A DNA stretch of 40,091 nucleotides. Source: Paenibacillus sp. cl123 (lineage in GTDB: Bacteria > Bacillota > Bacilli > Paenibacillales > NBRC-103111). A program made the position numbers and the translations under genes. The DNA lies in the NCBI RefSeq assembly GCF_900101595.1, contig NZ_FMYY01000014.1, positions 1-40,091 of the forward strand. The letters run 5' to 3'. The notes beneath the pieces are model-generated. The model had not been told where the DNA came from. It saw only the letters and a list, made by a program, of their open reading frames with translations, and made no database searches. Positions 13,481-22,707 of the stretch are shown here, piece after piece (the first letter of the stretch is position 1; each line of letters starts with the position of its first letter).

Positions 13481-15736
13481 TCAATATAACTTCTTTATTT
13501 TGGATAACAGAGCCGAAAACGACCCTTCGAACTCTTCTGCCGGAATAGGAGGACTGAAATAATAACCTTGGACCTCATTGCATTTTTGTATCTGCAGAAA
13601 ACGGAGCTGCTCCTTCTCCTCCACCCCTTCGGCAACAACCTCCAGATTCATGCTATGGGCGATCGCAATAATGATGCTCACGATGTTCGTCCCGTTCGAT
13701 CCCTTGGACAGGTCTCGCACGAAGCTCTGGTCGATCTTCAACCGGTCGATCGAGAAGTTTTTCAAGTAGTTGAGCGAGCTGTAGCCCGTCCCGAAATCGT
13801 CCATGCTGATCTGAATGCCAAGGGAATGCAGCTTGCGCAGCATCGGGATGGCGTGATTGACATTCATCGTCATCGTCTCGGTAATTTCGAGGTCCAGATA
13901 GCGGGGCTCAAGCCCTGTCTCATCCAATACTTTCTTCACGACGTCCACCAGGGCATCGTCCAGAAACTCCTGCGAGGACAAATTCACCGAGACGCGAAAC
14001 GGCGGAATTCCTTGGTCCTGCCATTTTTTATTCTGCAGGCAAGCCGTCCGCAGCACCCACCGGTCGATCTGGGTAATCAGCCCCGATTCTTCGGCGATCG
14101 GAATAAACTCGCTGGGGGAAATGAAGCCCTTCGTGGGATGCTGCCAGCGGACCAGCGCTTCGACTCCCTTCAGCTCCCCGGTTCGAATATCGACCTGAGG
14201 CTGATAGAACAAGCGGAATTCTTCATTTTCGATCGCACGCCGAAGGGAGCTTTCCAACACGATCTTCTCGCGCGTTGTAACATTCATGTCAGGCGAGTAG
14301 AGAGCGTACAGATTCAACCCCCGATTTTTCGCGCTGTACATAGCGGTATCGGCTGCAATCATCAGATTCTCGAGATTATGGCCATCCTTCGGATAGATCG
14401 AGATGCCCGCGCTGGCGGTCAGATGGAACTCGTACCCGTTGAGACTAAAGGGCTCCTGGAAGATGTGAAGAATGTCTTTCACCCTCTGCAAAGCTTCTTC
14501 CTTGCTCCCCATGTTAGGAAGGACGAACATAAATTCATCGCCTCCCATCCTTGCCACGATTTCCCCCGGTAGGAGAACATTTCCGAATCTTGTGGCGACC
14601 ATGATAAGGAGAAGATCACCGCTGGAGTGGCCCAGCGTATCATTTATGATTTTGAAGCGGTCCAGATCGAGACAGACGACAGCCACCTGCTGACCCGTGC
14701 GCTGCGCATGCTCGATAAGCTGGGGCACTTTTTCCTTGTAATATCTGCGGTTCGGGAGCTTGGTCAAATCGTCGTGATTAGCCAGGTAATTATATCGCTC
14801 CTCCGCCTTCACCCGATCCGTAATGCTCCTGAACTGGCCGAATGCGCCCAGCAGCTGCTTCTTCTCATCGTATAGCGGATACGCGTCGAATAAGCAGACC
14901 ATCCGCTCCTCAGCCTCGCTCTGCTCGAAGGTCATCTGGATATCCTCGAACGTTTTCCCGTTGCGGACTACCTCGTAGATATATTCGCCCATGGAGCCCA
15001 GGTCCCGCACATTCGTCCCCAGCATATCCGCTCTCGATCGCCCGGTAAACAGCTCCGCATATTGGTTGAAGGTGGTGATCTCCCCTTCGCGGTTCGTCAT
15101 AATAATGCCGTTCCGGGCATTATCCATGATGATCTGATTCTGAATGTTGAGCTTGCGGTTTTGCTTGCGCAGCATCAATTCCCTCTCGATGGAGTCCACA
15201 GTCGTAGCGAGCAGCGTGATCATCATGGGATTCTGGAATTCCTTGGCCGTCATAATAATCAGGCTGCCGAGCAGGCCGTTCACATCGGTATAGCGGAAGG
15301 CGACCGCATAGCAAGCGCTGCCATGCAAATATTCATGGTAGTGATCATCGCCGATCAGCTGGATCGGGGACTCGTTATAGGTCAGGGACAAGTTCACCAC
15401 ATTGGTCCCCATGCTGGCTTCCGTGAACTGGATACCCAGTCGGATGCCGAGATCATTCAATGTTTTTTTGATCGTCTCATCCCCCATCATATGGAGGATA
15501 AAGCCCTCTTCATTGGAGACGGCCAACAGAATAGGCGTGCCTTTTAAGTAATGCAGGATTTTTTCGCCGAAGAAGCTTACTACGGATAAAATTTCGTCAT
15601 AATCTTTGCTTTTTTGCCAGAGCTCGGCAGGGGATAAAATCTTCTGAGGAAAAGGAATCTCGTCGGGAGCCATGCCTATTTCCTTGCAAAACAACTGCGA
15701 CTTTACAATAAATTCAGGTTTATTCAAAAAAATCAC
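13481..15736 (-). CDS. GAF/PAS/GGDEF/EAL cyclic-di-GMP signalling protein
   Basis: Soluble protein of 751 residues with four regions: a GAF-like N-terminal sensor as in AcoR-type regulators (about 60-190, EASMGTNVVNLSLTY), a PAS domain (about 205-320, NGIIMTNREGEITTFNQ), GGDEF (about 330-490) and EAL (about 500-745). The GGDEF site is intact (RMGGDEF), but the usual RxxD inhibitory site before it is absent (LPGE), so product inhibition is unlikely. The EAL site is intact: EALVRW, NLSSQEF, MDDFGTGYSS, KIDQSF and EGVE. It could thus make or break c-di-GMP. GTG start at 15736 is preferred because GGGGG lies seven bases upstream; the TTG two codons earlier is too close to that site. No membrane segment was seen. 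Confidence 0.9.
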   Translation of the reverse strand: MIFLNKPEFIVKSQLFCKEIGMAPDEIPFPQKILSPAELWQKSKDYDEILSVVSFFGEKILHYLKGTPILLAVSNEEGFILHMMGDETIKKTLNDLGIRLGIQFTEASMGTNVVNLSLTYNESPIQLIGDDHYHEYLHGSACYAVAFRYTDVNGLLGSLIIMTAKEFQNPMMITLLATTVDSIERELMLRKQNRKLNIQNQIIMDNARNGIIMTNREGEITTFNQYAELFTGRSRADMLGTNVRDLGSMGEYIYEVVRNGKTFEDIQMTFEQSEAEERMVCLFDAYPLYDEKKQLLGAFGQFRSITDRVKAEERYNYLANHDDLTKLPNRRYYKEKVPQLIEHAQRTGQQVAVVCLDLDRFKIINDTLGHSSGDLLLIMVATRFGNVLLPGEIVARMGGDEFMFVLPNMGSKEEALQRVKDILHIFQEPFSLNGYEFHLTASAGISIYPKDGHNLENLMIAADTAMYSAKNRGLNLYALYSPDMNVTTREKIVLESSLRRAIENEEFRLFYQPQVDIRTGELKGVEALVRWQHPTKGFISPSEFIPIAEESGLITQIDRWVLRTACLQNKKWQDQGIPPFRVSVNLSSQEFLDDALVDVVKKVLDETGLEPRYLDLEITETMTMNVNHAIPMLRKLHSLGIQISMDDFGTGYSSLNYLKNFSIDRLKIDQSFVRDLSKGSNGTNIVSIIIAIAHSMNLEVVAEGVEEKEQLRFLQIQKCNEVQGYYFSPPIPAEEFEGSFSALLSKIKKLY

Positions 15737-15935
15737 GATCAAGCCCCCAATTTGGCTGACTGCTTGCAGGCATCCCGCCTGTCAATTTCCAGATTCCTTC
15801 AAATATTTCATTCTATAACAATCGATTATTAATATAAAGAATTGTATATGATTTTTACCATTTTGTCGAACGCCGATGCGGAAAAAAGGCCGTTCATGTC
15901 AGATAGGTTTCATAGGTTTATAGGACACGGCCCGC

Positions 15936-15983
15936 GACGTTTAGAGTGACTCTTAGAGCAGCTTTACAGCGACTTTATAGAGG
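15936..15983. repeat. Four imperfect ~12-bp tandem repeats
   Basis: GACGTTTAGAGT, GACTCTTAGAGC, AGCTTTACAGC and GACTTTATAGAGG follow one another directly, ending 14 bp before the -35 box of the ANT(4')-like gene. Just before them ATAGGTTT is repeated as well. The 250-bp gap around them holds no gene. Iterated sites in this position could bind an activator. Confidence 0.45.
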
Positions 15984-15996
15984 ATCGGCTTCCTGC

Positions 15997-16025
15997 TTGC
16001 CAATGGCATCCGCCTTGGGTATAAT
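15997..16025 (+). promoter_or_regulatory. Sigma-A promoter of the ANT(4')-like gene
   Basis: TTGCCA (15997-16002), 17-base spacer, TATAAT (16020-16025). Near-consensus and well placed for the leader ORF and nucleotidyltransferase that follow. Confidence 0.75.
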
Positions 16026-16055
16026 CTCCATAATCAAGCCAAGGAGGAACTCGCC

Positions 16056-16082
16056 ATGCCCCGGTTAAAAATCCCCCGTTAA
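16056..16082 (+). CDS. Possible 8-residue leader peptide (MPRLKIPR)
   Basis: A perfect AAGGAGG lies eight bases before an ATG that opens an 8-codon frame ending in TAA, in the 5' leader of the ANT(4')-like gene. The main gene has a weaker ribosome site. Short leader ORFs with strong ribosome sites control several antibiotic-resistance genes (erm, cat) by stalled translation, so a similar role is possible here. CCTCC at 16092-16096 could pair with the leader ribosome site. Expression has not been shown; a chance ORF is possible. Confidence 0.45.
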   Translation: MPRLKIPR

Positions 16083-16154
16083 GCCCGAGGTCCTCCATTC
16101 ATGCCGGAGTGTACACGCCCGCCGAAACCATCTATAAGGGAGTTGTATTCACTG

Positions 16155-16925
16155 ATGAACATGAATGGACCTGTACCCCGTACGCGAAGCGAAAGGCTGG
16201 ATACCAGCCGCCTAATCGCCGATAACTTGCATGCGCGTTACGGACATGAACTGCTCGCGCTCGGCCTCTATGGCTCCATGGCCCGAGGAACGGACGGGCC
16301 TTATTCGGATATCGAGATATTCTGCGTGCTCCGGGAGTCGGCCCTAAGCGATGAAGCTTGCTATGAATGGTCTTCCGGCCCCTGGAAGGCTGAGGTCAAT
16401 GTCTGCTTCGCGCATTCGCTGCTTCAGGAAGCGGCTTCCGTAGACGGAAGCTGGCCGCTGACCCACGGCCCCTACTTCACTCCGCTGAGCCTGTACGATC
16501 CTGAAGGCTTCTTCCCTCAGCTGAGACAAGCCACGGAGTCGCCGGAGCGGCGGCACTTCAAGCAGGCGATCGAGGAGGTCCTGGTAGGAGAAATGTATGA
16601 ATTTGCCGGCAAGCTGCGCAATGCCAGCCGGAATGGCGCTCATTCCTTCTTGCCCTATCTGGCCATGGAATTCGCTCATTATGGGGCTATGCTGGTCGGC
16701 CTGCATAACCGGACATATTATTCGACAGGGTCCCGCGTTTTTCTCGAATCGCTGGAGCTGCCCGGACGCCCGGCGGGCTTCGATCCTCTGCTGGAGCTGG
16801 TTATGAGCGGAGCGCTGTCAAAGCCTGAGACAATCGTGGAGGCTTGCGAGGCATTCTGGAGCGGTCTTGGGACATGGGCTGCCGAACATGATTATGTGAT
16901 CAGCACAGGGCGTATGCCGTTTTAA
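16155..16925 (+). CDS. ANT(4')-I-like aminoglycoside nucleotidyltransferase
   Basis: Cytoplasmic nucleotidyltransferase related to the staphylococcal kanamycin/tobramycin enzyme ANT(4')-Ia (AadD), about 256 residues. Shared elements run the whole length: MNGP start, LGLYGSMARGTDGPYSDIEI with the GS...DxE nucleotidyltransferase site, EWSSGPWKAEVN, WPLTHGPYF, EMYEFAGKLRN, LVGLHNRTYY, ELVMSGALS and the final GRMPF. The active-site acids appear intact. The start at 16155 matches the family N-terminus; GGGAG is 12 bases upstream, which is long, and an upstream ATG at 16101 with GAGG before it is possible. It has its own promoter and terminator. As a chromosomal homologue it may or may not confer resistance. 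Confidence 0.88.
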   Translation: MNMNGPVPRTRSERLDTSRLIADNLHARYGHELLALGLYGSMARGTDGPYSDIEIFCVLRESALSDEACYEWSSGPWKAEVNVCFAHSLLQEAASVDGSWPLTHGPYFTPLSLYDPEGFFPQLRQATESPERRHFKQAIEEVLVGEMYEFAGKLRNASRNGAHSFLPYLAMEFAHYGAMLVGLHNRTYYSTGSRVFLESLELPGRPAGFDPLLELVMSGALSKPETIVEACEAFWSGLGTWAAEHDYVISTGRMPF

Positions 16926-16984
16926 GAAATCCTATTGGCGCACGTATGCGGGAAGGCGCACCGGTCTTAAGCGCTAGACTTAAG

Positions 16985-17028
16985 AAAAGCCGTTCATCGC
17001 GTCCCCAGGGCGCTATGAACGGCTTTCT
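16985..17028. terminator. Bidirectional terminator
   Basis: GAAAAGCCGTTCAT...ATGAACGGCTTTCTC forms a long stem, with an inner GCG..CGC hairpin. It lies between the end of the ANT(4')-like gene (+) and the end of the lipoprotein gene (-), with A's on one side and T's on the other, so it can serve both. Confidence 0.8.
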
Positions 17029-17050
17029 CTAATTGGTATCGCTCCTGTAA

Positions 17051-17524
17051 TCAAGGCTTTTTCTCATGAGTCAGAGCCCCGGTCACTGTCTTCTTATCTT
17101 CCTGATCGAGGGCGAGGTTAAAGACGAACAGCTCGCCGGCCTTGCTTCCCGAGTACGAATAAACGCCCTCTTCCTGCATCACGAAGTTCTCCTTATAACC
17201 GGCCTTATCCGCATAATCCTTGTACAGCTTCACAACTTCCGCGAAGGGCATCTTGGTCTCGATGGACACCATTTTATTGCCTGACTCCTTGCTGCTGATG
17301 GAAGCCGTAACCGCAATGGCGGCCGGCAGCGGGATATCGCTAGGGAAACCCTCCGGCAGCTTCGCCTCGCTGGACAGCGTGACCTCTTTGCCCCCGTCCG
17401 TCTTGTACGTGACGCTCCCTTTATCGCCGGCAGCCTCATGGATCTCAACCGACGAGCAGCCCGCCCCGAATACTGCCGCGATAAGAACGGCTGCAGCCAT
17501 TTTTGCATAACGCCTGTTAATCAT
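17051..17524 (-). CDS. Small lipoprotein of unknown function
   Basis: Protein of 157 residues with a Lys/Arg N-terminus, hydrophobic segment and lipobox GAGC at about residues 20-23, followed by a small mixed domain. LPEGFPSDIPLPAAIAVTAS and an ETKMPFAEVVKLYKDYADKAGY helix resemble other small Bacillales lipoproteins, but I know no function. ATG at 17524 with GGAGG five bases upstream. It is monocistronic, ending at the shared terminator. In its promoter region GTATGCCA is repeated directly with an 18-bp period (17576-17583 and 17594-17601). Confidence 0.78.
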   Translation of the reverse strand: MINRRYAKMAAAVLIAAVFGAGCSSVEIHEAAGDKGSVTYKTDGGKEVTLSSEAKLPEGFPSDIPLPAAIAVTASISSKESGNKMVSIETKMPFAEVVKLYKDYADKAGYKENFVMQEEGVYSYSGSKAGELFVFNLALDQEDKKTVTGALTHEKKP

Positions 17525-17731
17525 GTCATCCTCCATAGGCTCAGGGAAACGATTCCCCTAAGTTTTGATTCTAGAGTATGCCATCAGAGAGGCGTATGCC
17601 AGTTACAGCATGTCATAAGTTTTGTCAGCCGGGGCCGGGTCTGCCCGCCTATCCGGGACCTTCATCCTAAGCCGACATCCGGATAAAGGCTAAGCTTGGC
17701 CATGACCGCAGGGGAGAACGACGGCGTCAAG

Positions 17732-19207
17732 TCAAGTACCGCAATAGGTGCGGTACGGGCGCGGCGACGGCGCAGGCAGCGCTGCATATTCGGCCTGCTC
17801 GGGCGAATACGCGAATGGATCGGACAACGCCACCAGCAACCGTTCCAGCACGCTGTAATCCCCTTGCTCGACTGCGGCCTCCAGCGCCGCCTCCACCCGG
17901 TGGTTGCGGGGGATGACGGCGGGGTTGCTGCTGCGCATCAACCGGTCCGCATCGGCCTCAGATTCCGGCTGTCTGCTCCGTCTCGCCTGCCATCTCTCCA
18001 GCCATCTCGCGAACTCTTCGCTCCCGGACAGCGCCGTATCCGCCGGGGCGCCCAAGGTTAACGCCCGGAATGTATCGGTGTAATCCGCATGTCCCTGCTC
18101 CATCATGCCCAGCAGTTCCGCCACAAGAGCCTCATCCTCCGGCTCTTCGCCGAATAAGCCCAGCTTGGCCCGCATGCCGGCCAGCCAATGCCGGCGATAC
18201 AGCTCAGCGAAGTTCGCCAGCTCGTCTTCGGCCAGCCGGATGGCCTGCCCCTCCTCCTCATCCAGCAGCGGCAGCAAAGCTTCCGCCAGCCGGGCGAGAT
18301 TCCACGTGGCTATACGCGGCTGATTGCCGTAGGCATAACGGCCTTGAGCGTCTATGGAGCTGAACACCGTCGCGGGATCGTAAGCATCCATGAAGGCGCA
18401 AGGCCCGTAGTCGATCGTCTCGCCGCTAATGGCCATATTGTCGGTGTTCATCACCCCGTGAATAAAGCCCACCAGCTGCCACTTGGCTATAAGCTCGGCC
18501 TGACGCTTGATCACGGCCTGCAATAAGGCAAGATAACGGTTCGAAGCATGATAGGCGTCCGGATAATGCCGCTGCAGCGCATAATCCGCCAAGGCGCGAA
18601 GCTCTTCAGTCGTGCCTGCGCTCGCCGCATACTGAAAGGTGCCGACGCGCAGATGGCTGGCTGCAACCCGGGTGAGCACCGCACCCGGCTGCTCGGTCTC
18701 GCGGTAGATGGGTTCTCCCGTCGTCGAGACCGCCAAGCTGCGGGTTGTTGGAATGCCGAGCGCATGCATCGCTTCGCTGATGATGTACTCGCGCAGCATC
18801 GGCCCCAGCGCCGCCCGGCCGTCGCCGCGGCGGGAGTATGGGGTGATCCCCGAGCCTTTCAGCTGAATATCCATCCGTTCTCCGCTCGGCGTCAGCTGTT
18901 CGCCTAACAACAGCGCCCGGCCGTCTCCGAGCATGGTAAAATGTCCGAACTGATGTCCCGCATAAGCCTGGGCAAGCGGTTCGGCCCCTTCCGGGACCCG
19001 GTTGCCTGCGAACACCGCCGCTTCTTCCTCGCCTTGCAGCGCCTGGACGTTCAATCCGAGGGAGAGGGCCAACGACTGGTTGAACAAGACCAGCTTGGGC
19101 GCGCGTACCCGAGTCGGCTCCTGTCTGGTAAAGAACAATTCCGGGAGCCGGGCGTAACTGTTGTCCAGGTTCCAGCCGCCGGTTGAGGATGCATAGGGGT
19201 TGGTCAT
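17732..19207 (-). CDS. selO: Protein adenylyltransferase SelO (YdiU/UPF0061)
   Basis: Pseudokinase-fold enzyme of 491 residues that transfers AMP to Ser/Thr/Tyr of target proteins; in bacteria and mitochondria it is linked to redox stress. The family signatures are clear: [82 protein letters not shown] with the catalytic-loop HGVMNTDN, and [12 protein letters not shown] with the metal-binding Asp. The protein ends PYRTYCGT, the usual cysteine-type tail of non-selenoprotein members. ATG at 19207, AAGGAGG six bases upstream. It appears monocistronic; the 195 bp after it hold no gene. Confidence 0.93.
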   Translation of the reverse strand: MTNPYASSTGGWNLDNSYARLPELFFTRQEPTRVRAPKLVLFNQSLALSLGLNVQALQGEEEAAVFAGNRVPEGAEPLAQAYAGHQFGHFTMLGDGRALLLGEQLTPSGERMDIQLKGSGITPYSRRGDGRAALGPMLREYIISEAMHALGIPTTRSLAVSTTGEPIYRETEQPGAVLTRVAASHLRVGTFQYAASAGTTEELRALADYALQRHYPDAYHASNRYLALLQAVIKRQAELIAKWQLVGFIHGVMNTDNMAISGETIDYGPCAFMDAYDPATVFSSIDAQGRYAYGNQPRIATWNLARLAEALLPLLDEEEGQAIRLAEDELANFAELYRRHWLAGMRAKLGLFGEEPEDEALVAELLGMMEQGHADYTDTFRALTLGAPADTALSGSEEFARWLERWQARRSRQPESEADADRLMRSSNPAVIPRNHRVEAALEAAVEQGDYSVLERLLVALSDPFAYSPEQAEYAALPAPSPRPYRTYCGT

Positions 19208-19395
19208 GAGTGACCTCCTTCTCTCATATGGACTTGTTTATTGGCTAACGTTATTCCCTGTCATGCTGAGCTGCTCTATCTGTATGCGACAGCGGGATGG
19301 AAATATCGCAAATAGCGCATCCTAACTCTGCTCCCCTTTATATTACCCGCTTCTTCTTCATCTCATAGGGGCAGCGCTTCGATGCCACGGAAAAG

Positions 19396-19417
19396 AAAAA
19401 AGCTCCTGATCGGAGCT
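19396..19417 (-). terminator. Terminator of mqo
   Basis: On the minus strand AGCTCC-gatc-GGAGCT followed by six T's, about 50 bases after the mqo stop. Otherwise the 262-bp gap to selO holds nothing I recognise. Confidence 0.8.
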
Positions 19418-19469
19418 TATTGCGCGAAAATTCAATTCATCTGTGCTGTTGACCGCCCCAATCGGCTGC

Positions 19470-21002
19470 CTAAGCTTCCTTCAGTATACGAGGCTTAGGG
19501 TTAGACGGGTTGGCTGGTTTACCGCCCGTCAAGCCAAGCGCCTTCGCGGTTGTTGCATGGATGTCTTGGATGAGGTCGGGGTTTCCGAACAGCGATACGC
19601 CATAAGAAGGAATCATTTCTTTGATTTTCGGCTCCCACGTCTTGATGTGCTGCGGGAAGCATCTCCGGATGACTTCCAGCATGACCGAAACGGCCGTGGA
19701 AGCGCCAGGCGATGCGCCGAGCAAGGCGGCTATCGAGCCATCCGCCGCGCTGATCACCTCGGTGCCGAATTGCAGCGTTCCTTTGCCGGCAGCCGTATCC
19801 TTAATAATCTGGACGCGCTGGCCTGCGACGAGCAGCTCCCAGTCCTCGCTCTTGGCGTTCGGAACAAATTCTCTCAAGGCTTCCATCCGCTTTTCCTTGG
19901 ACAACATAACTTCCTTGATCAGATAGGTGGTGAGCGGAACGTTCTTGACACCCGCCGCCAGCATCGTGAAGAGATTATCCGGCTTGACGGAAGTCAGCAA
20001 ATCGAACATGGAGCCGGTCTTCAGGAACTTTGGCGAAAATCCGGCAAACGGCCCGAAGAACAACGATTCCTTCTTATCGATAAATCGGGTATCCAGATGG
20101 GGAACGGACATCGGAGGAGCGCCGATTGCCGCTTTGCCGTATACTTTGGCCCGGTGCTGCGCCACGATCTCCGGCTTGCGGCAAACCATAAACAGGCCGC
20201 TTACCGGGAATCCGCCGATGCCTTTTCCCTCGGGAATACCCGACTTCTGCAGCAGATGCAGGCTTCCGCCGCCGCCGCCGATAAAGACGAACTTGGCTGT
20301 CCGGCGTTCGACCGTACCGCTATCTACGTTGCGCACCTTCAACTCCCACATGCCGTCGCTGGTCCGTTTAATATCATCCACATTATGCTTGAACTTGATA
20401 TCGACGTTTTGGCTCTTTAGATGTTTAAACAAGAGGCGCGTTAAAGCACCAAAGTTGACATCCGTTCCGGAATCAATCTTCGTAGCCGCGATCGGCTTGT
20501 TGATCGTCCGGTCTTTCATCATCAGCGGAATCCATTCCGCCAGCTTGGACGGGTCCTCGGAGTATTCCATGCCTTGGAACAAAGGATTATCAGCCAAGGC
20601 TTCGAATCGGTTTCGGAGAAACTTAACGTCCTGCTCCCCTTGCACAAAACTCATATGAGGCACGGGCACGATGAAATCCCGCGGATTGCGGATCAAATTA
20701 TGATTGACCAGATACGCCCAAAACTGCTTGGAAACCTGGTATTCCTCATTGACCTTGATCGCTTTACTAATATCTATGGAACCGTCCGGTTGTTCCACGG
20801 TGTAGTTGAGCTCGCACAAGGAAGAATGCCCCGTACCCGCATTATTCAGTTCGTTGGAGCTTTCTTCTCCAGCGCCGGCGAGCTTCTCAATGACCGTAAT
20901 TTCCCAGTCCGGTACTAATTCTTTCAGCAGAGACCCTAAGGTCGCACTCATAATGCCGGCACCAATTAAGATAACATCTGTTTTCGTTTGTCTGTCGCTC
21001 AT
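19470..21002 (-). CDS. mqo: Malate:quinone oxidoreductase
   Basis: FAD enzyme of 510 residues at the membrane face that oxidises L-malate to oxaloacetate with quinone as acceptor, an alternative to NAD malate dehydrogenase. N-terminal FAD motif [21 protein letters not shown], then the Mqo signature [59 protein letters not shown] and the C-terminal [14 protein letters not shown]. Length and all blocks fit intact Mqo. ATG at 21002 with AGAAGGA eight bases upstream. It is transcribed alone, ending in a strong terminator. The 250 bp upstream are AT-rich and contain no gene. Confidence 0.95.
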   Translation of the reverse strand: MSDRQTKTDVILIGAGIMSATLGSLLKELVPDWEITVIEKLAGAGEESSNELNNAGTGHSSLCELNYTVEQPDGSIDISKAIKVNEEYQVSKQFWAYLVNHNLIRNPRDFIVPVPHMSFVQGEQDVKFLRNRFEALADNPLFQGMEYSEDPSKLAEWIPLMMKDRTINKPIAATKIDSGTDVNFGALTRLLFKHLKSQNVDIKFKHNVDDIKRTSDGMWELKVRNVDSGTVERRTAKFVFIGGGGGSLHLLQKSGIPEGKGIGGFPVSGLFMVCRKPEIVAQHRAKVYGKAAIGAPPMSVPHLDTRFIDKKESLFFGPFAGFSPKFLKTGSMFDLLTSVKPDNLFTMLAAGVKNVPLTTYLIKEVMLSKEKRMEALREFVPNAKSEDWELLVAGQRVQIIKDTAAGKGTLQFGTEVISAADGSIAALLGASPGASTAVSVMLEVIRRCFPQHIKTWEPKIKEMIPSYGVSLFGNPDLIQDIHATTAKALGLTGGKPANPSNPKPRILKEA

Positions 21003-21254
21003 GTTTACCGTCCTTCTACCCTATAGATTTGCAGAAAGAATGCAGGCGCTCGACCAGACGCCTCAGCATGCCAGGGCGCCACCTCGTTACACATTTTTTC
21101 TGGATCATATCTAACCTTATTACAGTGTATCACTATTAGTAATAGAATAAAATATTAAATTCCTGTTAGAACACGGGGGTTTCAGGAATATCCTCCGAAA
21201 TTTCATATTATTCGGCCGCTATTCGGCAGCTCCGCTTATGTCTATCCCCGGCTC

Positions 21255-21581
21255 TCATCGCAAGGCATCCTCTACTCTTGTCGCATGCTCATACATTTCC
21301 TTGACTCTCGCGATCTCCAGCTTAAGCAAATCCGCTCCTGCGCTCGATATGCGATACAGCTTGCGCCGCTCTTCCTCGGCAACCACCTGGATCAGGCCAT
21401 CCTTCTCCATACGGGCCAGGCTTCCATACACGGTGCCCGCTCCCAAGCGGATTCGTCCGCGGGTCAAAACATTCACATATTGAATAATTCCATAACCATG
21501 GCGTTTATCCGTCAAGGACAGCAAAATGTAGTACGCCGTTTCGGATATGGGCATATAACGGCTAATCGGCTTTTCTTTCAT
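21255..21581 (-). CDS. PadR-family transcriptional regulator
   Basis: DNA-binding repressor of 108 residues with the PadR winged helix: ISETAYYILLSLTDKRHGYGIIQYVN, the LGAGTVYGSLARMEKDGLI recognition helix and wing, and RKLYRISSAGADLLKLE. The short C-terminal dimer helix is of the PadR-s2 type. Many such genes are followed by a membrane-protein partner, but none is next to this one. ATG at 21581 with GAGGG seven bases upstream. Inverted repeats in its promoter suggest it represses itself. Confidence 0.9.
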   Translation of the reverse strand: MKEKPISRYMPISETAYYILLSLTDKRHGYGIIQYVNVLTRGRIRLGAGTVYGSLARMEKDGLIQVVAEEERRKLYRISSAGADLLKLEIARVKEMYEHATRVEDALR

Positions 21582-21640
21582 CCATTCACCCTCACCTGAG
21601 TTGCTTAACGCCCTGCTATCTGGCTATCTGGCCATCTCGC

Positions 21641-21659
21641 TATATCGTATGCCGATATA
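21641..21659. promoter_or_regulatory. Likely PadR operator
   Basis: Perfect inverted repeat TATATCG-tatgc-CGATATA just after the -10 box of the padR promoter, between promoter and gene. The related palindrome GATATATC (21685-21692) lies in the promoter spacer. PadR proteins bind palindromes of this AT-rich type and usually control their own gene. Confidence 0.6.
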
Positions 21660-21669
21660 ACCCGGTTTG

Positions 21670-21698
21670 ATTATATCACCGCTCGATATATCACGCAA
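21670..21698 (-). promoter_or_regulatory. Promoter of padR
   Basis: TTGCGT (21693-21698), 17-base spacer, TATAAT (21670-21675) on the minus strand; flanked and overlapped by the palindromes described for the operator. Confidence 0.65.
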
Positions 21699-21797
21699 GC
21701 CAGTCCATGCCAAATAGATCGCTTAGCCCGTTAGGCCAGCGACCTGTCTCTGGTAGTATACAGGAGGCAAGTTCTGCCGCTGACGCTGTTATTACTG

Positions 21798-21992
21798 CTA
21801 CTGCTGCTTGACGCCGTTCTGACTCGCCGTCCGCGCCGCATCGCGGATAAACCGCACCCATCTCCGGTGTACGCCCCGGAGCAGAATAAAGCAAGCTTCC
21901 ATCATCGTGCGTCGAAGCGCCGGCGGGCAAACGACCGGCTTATTGCGCTCCGCTCCCCGCACCGCAAGTCTGGCAAGCTGCTCAGCTCTCAT
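21798..21992 (-). CDS. Possible small basic protein, unknown
   Basis: A 64-residue open frame beginning MRAEQLARLAVRGAERNK, with GAGGA five bases before the ATG, 38 bp after the response regulator stop. It is Arg-rich (LLRGVHRRWVRFIRDAARTA) and matches nothing I know. The Arg-rich composition is also what chance frames in GC-rich DNA look like. If it is not real, the 330 bp between padR's promoter and the response regulator are empty. Confidence 0.3.
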   Translation of the reverse strand: MRAEQLARLAVRGAERNKPVVCPPALRRTMMEACFILLRGVHRRWVRFIRDAARTASQNGVKQQ

Positions 21993-22030
21993 CGGCTTCC
22001 TCTTCTGCATGCTTGCCGGCCTGCTGCGCT

Positions 22031-22672
22031 TTAACTCTCACACGAGCCCTTGTACAGACGCCTCGCTTCGTTCCGGTCCGACACCTGCAGCTTGTTCAAA
22101 ATCATGGATACGTTGTTCGCCACCGTTTTGACGCTGATATAGAGCCGGGAGGCAATCTGCGCATTCGTATCGCCTGCGGCAATACGCTCCAGGATCTCCA
22201 TCTCCCGCTTGGAAAGCTCGGCCAAGGCAGGGTGGTCCGGGCGGACGGGCGTCTCGGACGCCGCGAAGTAATGGATCATCCGCGCTGCGATATCCGAGCT
22301 GAAGACCGCTCCGCCGCTTCCCACCATCCGGATGGATTGCAGCAGCTCCGCTTCGTCGGCGTCCTTCAGCACATACCCTTTGGCCCCGGCCCGCATGGCT
22401 GTAAACACAGACTGATCGTCCTGGAACATGGTCAGGATGAGGATCTCGATACGGGGGAACCGCTCCTTGATCAGCCGCGTCGCCTCGATGCCGTTCAAGC
22501 CGGGCATGCGGATGTCCATCAGAATTAACTCCGGCTGCAGCGCGGCCGCCAGCTCCAGCGCTTCATCGCCGGTCGAGGCTTCTCCCACGACTTCCAGGTC
22601 CTCCGTAGTTTCCAATAAGTTGCGAACGCCGCTCCGAAACAGCGGATGGTCGTCGGCGATGATTAGCTTCAT
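22031..22672 (-). CDS. NarL/LuxR-type response regulator
   Basis: Response regulator of 213 residues. The receiver domain has the acidic pair ADDHP, phospho-acceptor Asp53 in LMDIRMPGLNG, Thr in ILILTMFQDD and Lys in GYVLKDAD. The DNA-binding domain (about 150-210) is LuxR-type: LSKREMEILERIAAGDTNAQIASRL...SVKTVANNVSMILNKL. It is partnered with the kinase gene 35 bp upstream. ATG at 22672 with AAAGGAG eight bases upstream; the upstream extension of the frame overlaps the kinase and is not needed. Targets are unknown. Confidence 0.93.
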   Translation of the reverse strand: MKLIIADDHPLFRSGVRNLLETTEDLEVVGEASTGDEALELAAALQPELILMDIRMPGLNGIEATRLIKERFPRIEILILTMFQDDQSVFTAMRAGAKGYVLKDADEAELLQSIRMVGSGGAVFSSDIAARMIHYFAASETPVRPDHPALAELSKREMEILERIAAGDTNAQIASRLYISVKTVANNVSMILNKLQVSDRNEARRLYKGSCES

Positions 22673-22707
22673 ATCCAGCTCTCCTTTGTTCAAGTGACCT
22701 GCTTCTC

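Noticed and set aside
16101..16154. Longer N-terminus for the ANT(4')-like protein from the ATG at 16101
   Set aside because: The extra 18 residues (Pro/Lys/Arg-rich) have no counterpart in the family, whose members begin at MNGP.
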